A program made the position numbers and the translations under genes. This document shows, piece by piece, positions 6,145 to 7,403 of a stretch of 7,403 nucleotides of DNA (within the stretch, counting starts at the first letter, position 1; each line of letters begins with the position of its first letter). The notes beneath the pieces are model-generated. The model was not told the origin of the DNA and ran no database searches. It saw nothing but the letters and a program-made list of their open reading frames with translations. The stretch is from Chloroflexota bacterium (GTDB lineage: Bacteria > Chloroflexota > Dehalococcoidia > Dehalococcoidales > RBG-16-60-22): positions 1 through 7,403 of the forward strand of contig VGOH01000052.1 in NCBI GenBank assembly GCA_016875955.1, read 5' to 3'.

Positions 6145-6178
6145 CCCCTGCCCCGAGGGTACACCCTCGGGGCAGGGG
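6145..6178 (-). terminator. Strong intercistronic hairpin between the binding-protein gene and the membrane-subunit genes
   Basis: Bases 6145-6160 and 6163-6178 are perfect inverted complements: a 16-bp GC-rich stem with only two bases between the arms, so about 15 pairs and a four-base loop in practice. It lies 15 bases past the DctP stop and 27 bases before the DctQ start. On the minus strand the stem is followed by GAATTTCGG, which lacks a real U-run. An attenuating or mRNA-protecting 3' stem-loop is therefore more likely than a full terminator. It would favour excess binding protein over permease, a common arrangement in binding-protein-dependent systems. Confidence 0.75.
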
Positions 6179-6193
6179 CAAGACATTCCGTGG

Positions 6194-7363
6194 TTAGAGT
6201 CTCGGGAAACTCTGGTCTACTGCTTTGCCGTAGTTGAGGAGTGCATCGTAAACCTTGGCGTAGAAAGCGTCCTTTGCTTTCATTTCAGCATAGAACTCCA
6301 GAGCGCTCTTGACCACTGCTTCCTCAAAGAAAGCTGGAACTGGCTCAACCGTCACTCCGGCATCCTGCCACTTTTTGGCAACCGTCAGGGCTTTGACTAG
6401 CTGGGAGGAATGCATATTGATGCCCTCAGCCCAGCTGGCCTCAACGAGTATCAGCTTCAGGTCGTCCGGCAGTTTTGCCCAGGCAGCGTTATTGACATAG
6501 TGGATATACATGTCAGTTGCCTGGCGGGTAGGACCCATGTAGGCATACTTAGCGACCTCATGGAAGCCCATTGACTCGTCGGTAACGAGGTTGCTGTGCT
6601 GGAAGCCGTCAATGACGCCCCTCTGCATTGCCTGGTAGATTTCTGCGCTCGGTGTGGAGACGGCGGAAACGCCCAGCTTGCCGAAGATGACCGCTTCATC
6701 GCCGAGGAGGCGCATTTTCTTACCCTTGACGTCATCCAGTTTTGTTATCGGGAAGCTGGTATAGAGGAAGACCTCCGGCAGGAAAGCCCACGCGGCAATG
6801 GGGGTGACGTTGAGGTTCTTGGTGGCGAAGAGTTCTTTCATCAGTGTGAAGCCCTCGCCGGCCTGATACCAGGCGAAGTACTGCATTGCCGTGGGACCGC
6901 CGATGAAGGTGCTGAAGAGCGGCGCCTGGGGCAGGATGGGCTTCCACAGGATGGGACCGTTGCTCGCTGCCTGGAGGACGCCCCTGCTTGTCGGTTCAAG
7001 CTCGGCGTCAGCCGGGACAATGGCACCGCCCACATTCGCCTGGATGATGAACCTGCCGTTGGATGCCTTCTCAACAATCTTGGCGATTTTATCACTTGTC
7101 TGCCAGGTTATGGTAGTGGCAGGGTTGTCATCCTGGGTTATCCATCTGAATACCTCCGCCGGTTGAGCCGGAGCTGGTGCCGGGGCTGGGGCCGGCGCTG
7201 GCGCTGGAGTCGGTGCCGGAGCTGGGGCCGGCGCTGGCGCTGGAGTCGGTGCCGGAGCTGGTGCTGGTGCCGGCGCTGGGGCCGGCGCTGGCGCTGCGCA
7301 AGCAACTAGCAAACTGATAACTGCTATGAGAGGAAATATGATGAATATTGTTTTCCTTTTCAA
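6194..7363 (-). CDS. dctP: TRAP transporter substrate-binding lipoprotein (DctP type) with a Pro/Ala linker
   Basis: 389 residues. Residues 1-22 are a lipoprotein signal (Lys/Arg start, hydrophobic stretch, lipobox LVAC with the lipidated Cys at 22). Residues 23-69 are almost purely alternating Ala-Pro with two Thr, an extended tether that would hold the domain away from the membrane. The binding domain starts at EVFRWI (70-75). Typical TRAP solute-receptor features follow: KLDDVKGKKMRLLG with R218 at the usual carboxylate-binding Arg position, then FGKLGVSAV, EIYQAMQRGVIDGFQH and LPDDLK near the C-terminal third. The domain resembles the 2-oxoacid/mannitol-chloroaromatic binding group, so an organic acid ligand is likely but unproven. 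A lipid anchor rather than a free periplasmic protein fits a monoderm or atypical envelope. The start is TTG (7363-7361), supported by AAGGAGG 8 bases upstream; there is no ATG that keeps the signal peptide. It is the first gene of the set visible here. Confidence 0.93.
   Translation of the reverse strand: MKRKTIFIIFPLIAVISLLVACAAPAPAPAPAPAPAPAPTPAPAPAPAPAPTPAPAPAPAPAPAPAQPAEVFRWITQDDNPATTITWQTSDKIAKIVEKASNGRFIIQANVGGAIVPADAELEPTSRGVLQAASNGPILWKPILPQAPLFSTFIGGPTAMQYFAWYQAGEGFTLMKELFATKNLNVTPIAAWAFLPEVFLYTSFPITKLDDVKGKKMRLLGDEAVIFGKLGVSAVSTPSAEIYQAMQRGVIDGFQHSNLVTDESMGFHEVAKYAYMGPTRQATDMYIHYVNNAAWAKLPDDLKLILVEASWAEGINMHSSQLVKALTVAKKWQDAGVTVEPVPAFFEEAVVKSALEFYAEMKAKDAFYAKVYDALLNYGKAVDQSFPRL
7191..7262 (-). 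repeat. 36-base tandem repeat encoding the Ala-Pro linker
   Basis: Bases 7191-7226 and 7227-7262 are identical at 35 of 36 positions. Each unit encodes 12 residues of Ala-Pro with one Thr. Degenerate Ala-Pro codons continue on both sides (about 7157-7297). The near-perfect repeat implies recent slippage or unequal exchange, so linker length probably varies between strains. Confidence 0.85.
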
Positions 7364-7371
7364 TTTGACTG

Positions 7372-7378
7372 CCTCCTT
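7372..7378 (-). promoter_or_regulatory. Ribosome binding site supporting the TTG start of the binding protein
   Basis: AAGGAGG on the minus strand, 8 bases before TTG 7363-7361. The remaining 25 bases to the window edge show no promoter, so the transcription start lies upstream, beyond the right end. Confidence 0.75.
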
Positions 7379-7403
7379 AAAGTCTCTCTGCTCTTTAATT
7401 CAC

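Noticed and set aside
6596..7309. Plus-strand open frame (237 codons) ending in Trp/Arg/Ser-rich repeats
   Set aside because: The repeats are simply the antisense reading of the GC-rich Ala-Pro linker codons of the receptor gene. There is no other support.
1..7403. CRISPR array, tRNA, rRNA, insertion sequence or phage elements
   Set aside because: No spaced direct repeats, cloverleaf-like sequence, transposase motifs or terminal inverted repeats were seen. The only tandem repeat is the coding Ala-Pro linker.

Overview
This 7.4 kb window looks like a bacterial catabolic and uptake locus. All nine coding units read leftward on the minus strand, so transcription enters from the right-hand end. 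The coding sequence is moderately GC-rich, genes are closely spaced, most starts have strong AGGAGG-type ribosome binding sites, and two genes use TTG starts. The uptake lipoprotein has a long Pro/Ala linker of a kind I associate with Chloroflexota (Dehalococcoidia-like) genomes. That taxonomic guess is weak.

Layout in transcription order (right to left). (1) A complete TRAP transporter: a substrate-binding lipoprotein (DctP-type, 6194-7363), a small membrane subunit (DctQ-type, 5608-6117) and a large membrane subunit (DctM-type, 4278-5615). A perfect 16-bp stem hairpin separates the binding-protein gene from the two membrane genes. (2) Two tandem paralogous proteins of about 140 residues (3786-4211 and 3346-3759) that I do not recognise. 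(3) A 263-bp gap with a TATAAT box, then a zinc-dependent dehydrogenase closely resembling L-threonine 3-dehydrogenase (2051-3082). (4) Two tandem paralogous short-chain dehydrogenases (1161-1982 and 334-1137), about 70% identical by hand count. (5) A 260-bp gap holding a promoter-like sequence and a truncated relic of a transketolase C-terminus. This runs in frame, without a stop, into (6) the first 24 codons of a 3-hydroxyisobutyrate-dehydrogenase-type gene (1-73) that leaves the window.

The likely theme is TRAP uptake of a small carboxylated or hydroxylated compound, followed by a series of NAD-dependent alcohol/hydroxyacid oxidations or reductions. The substrate cannot be deduced from the sequence. 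The least ordinary parts are the duplicated pair of unknown small proteins between the transporter and enzymes, the transketolase relic, the mosaic SDR duplication and the strong intercistronic hairpin.
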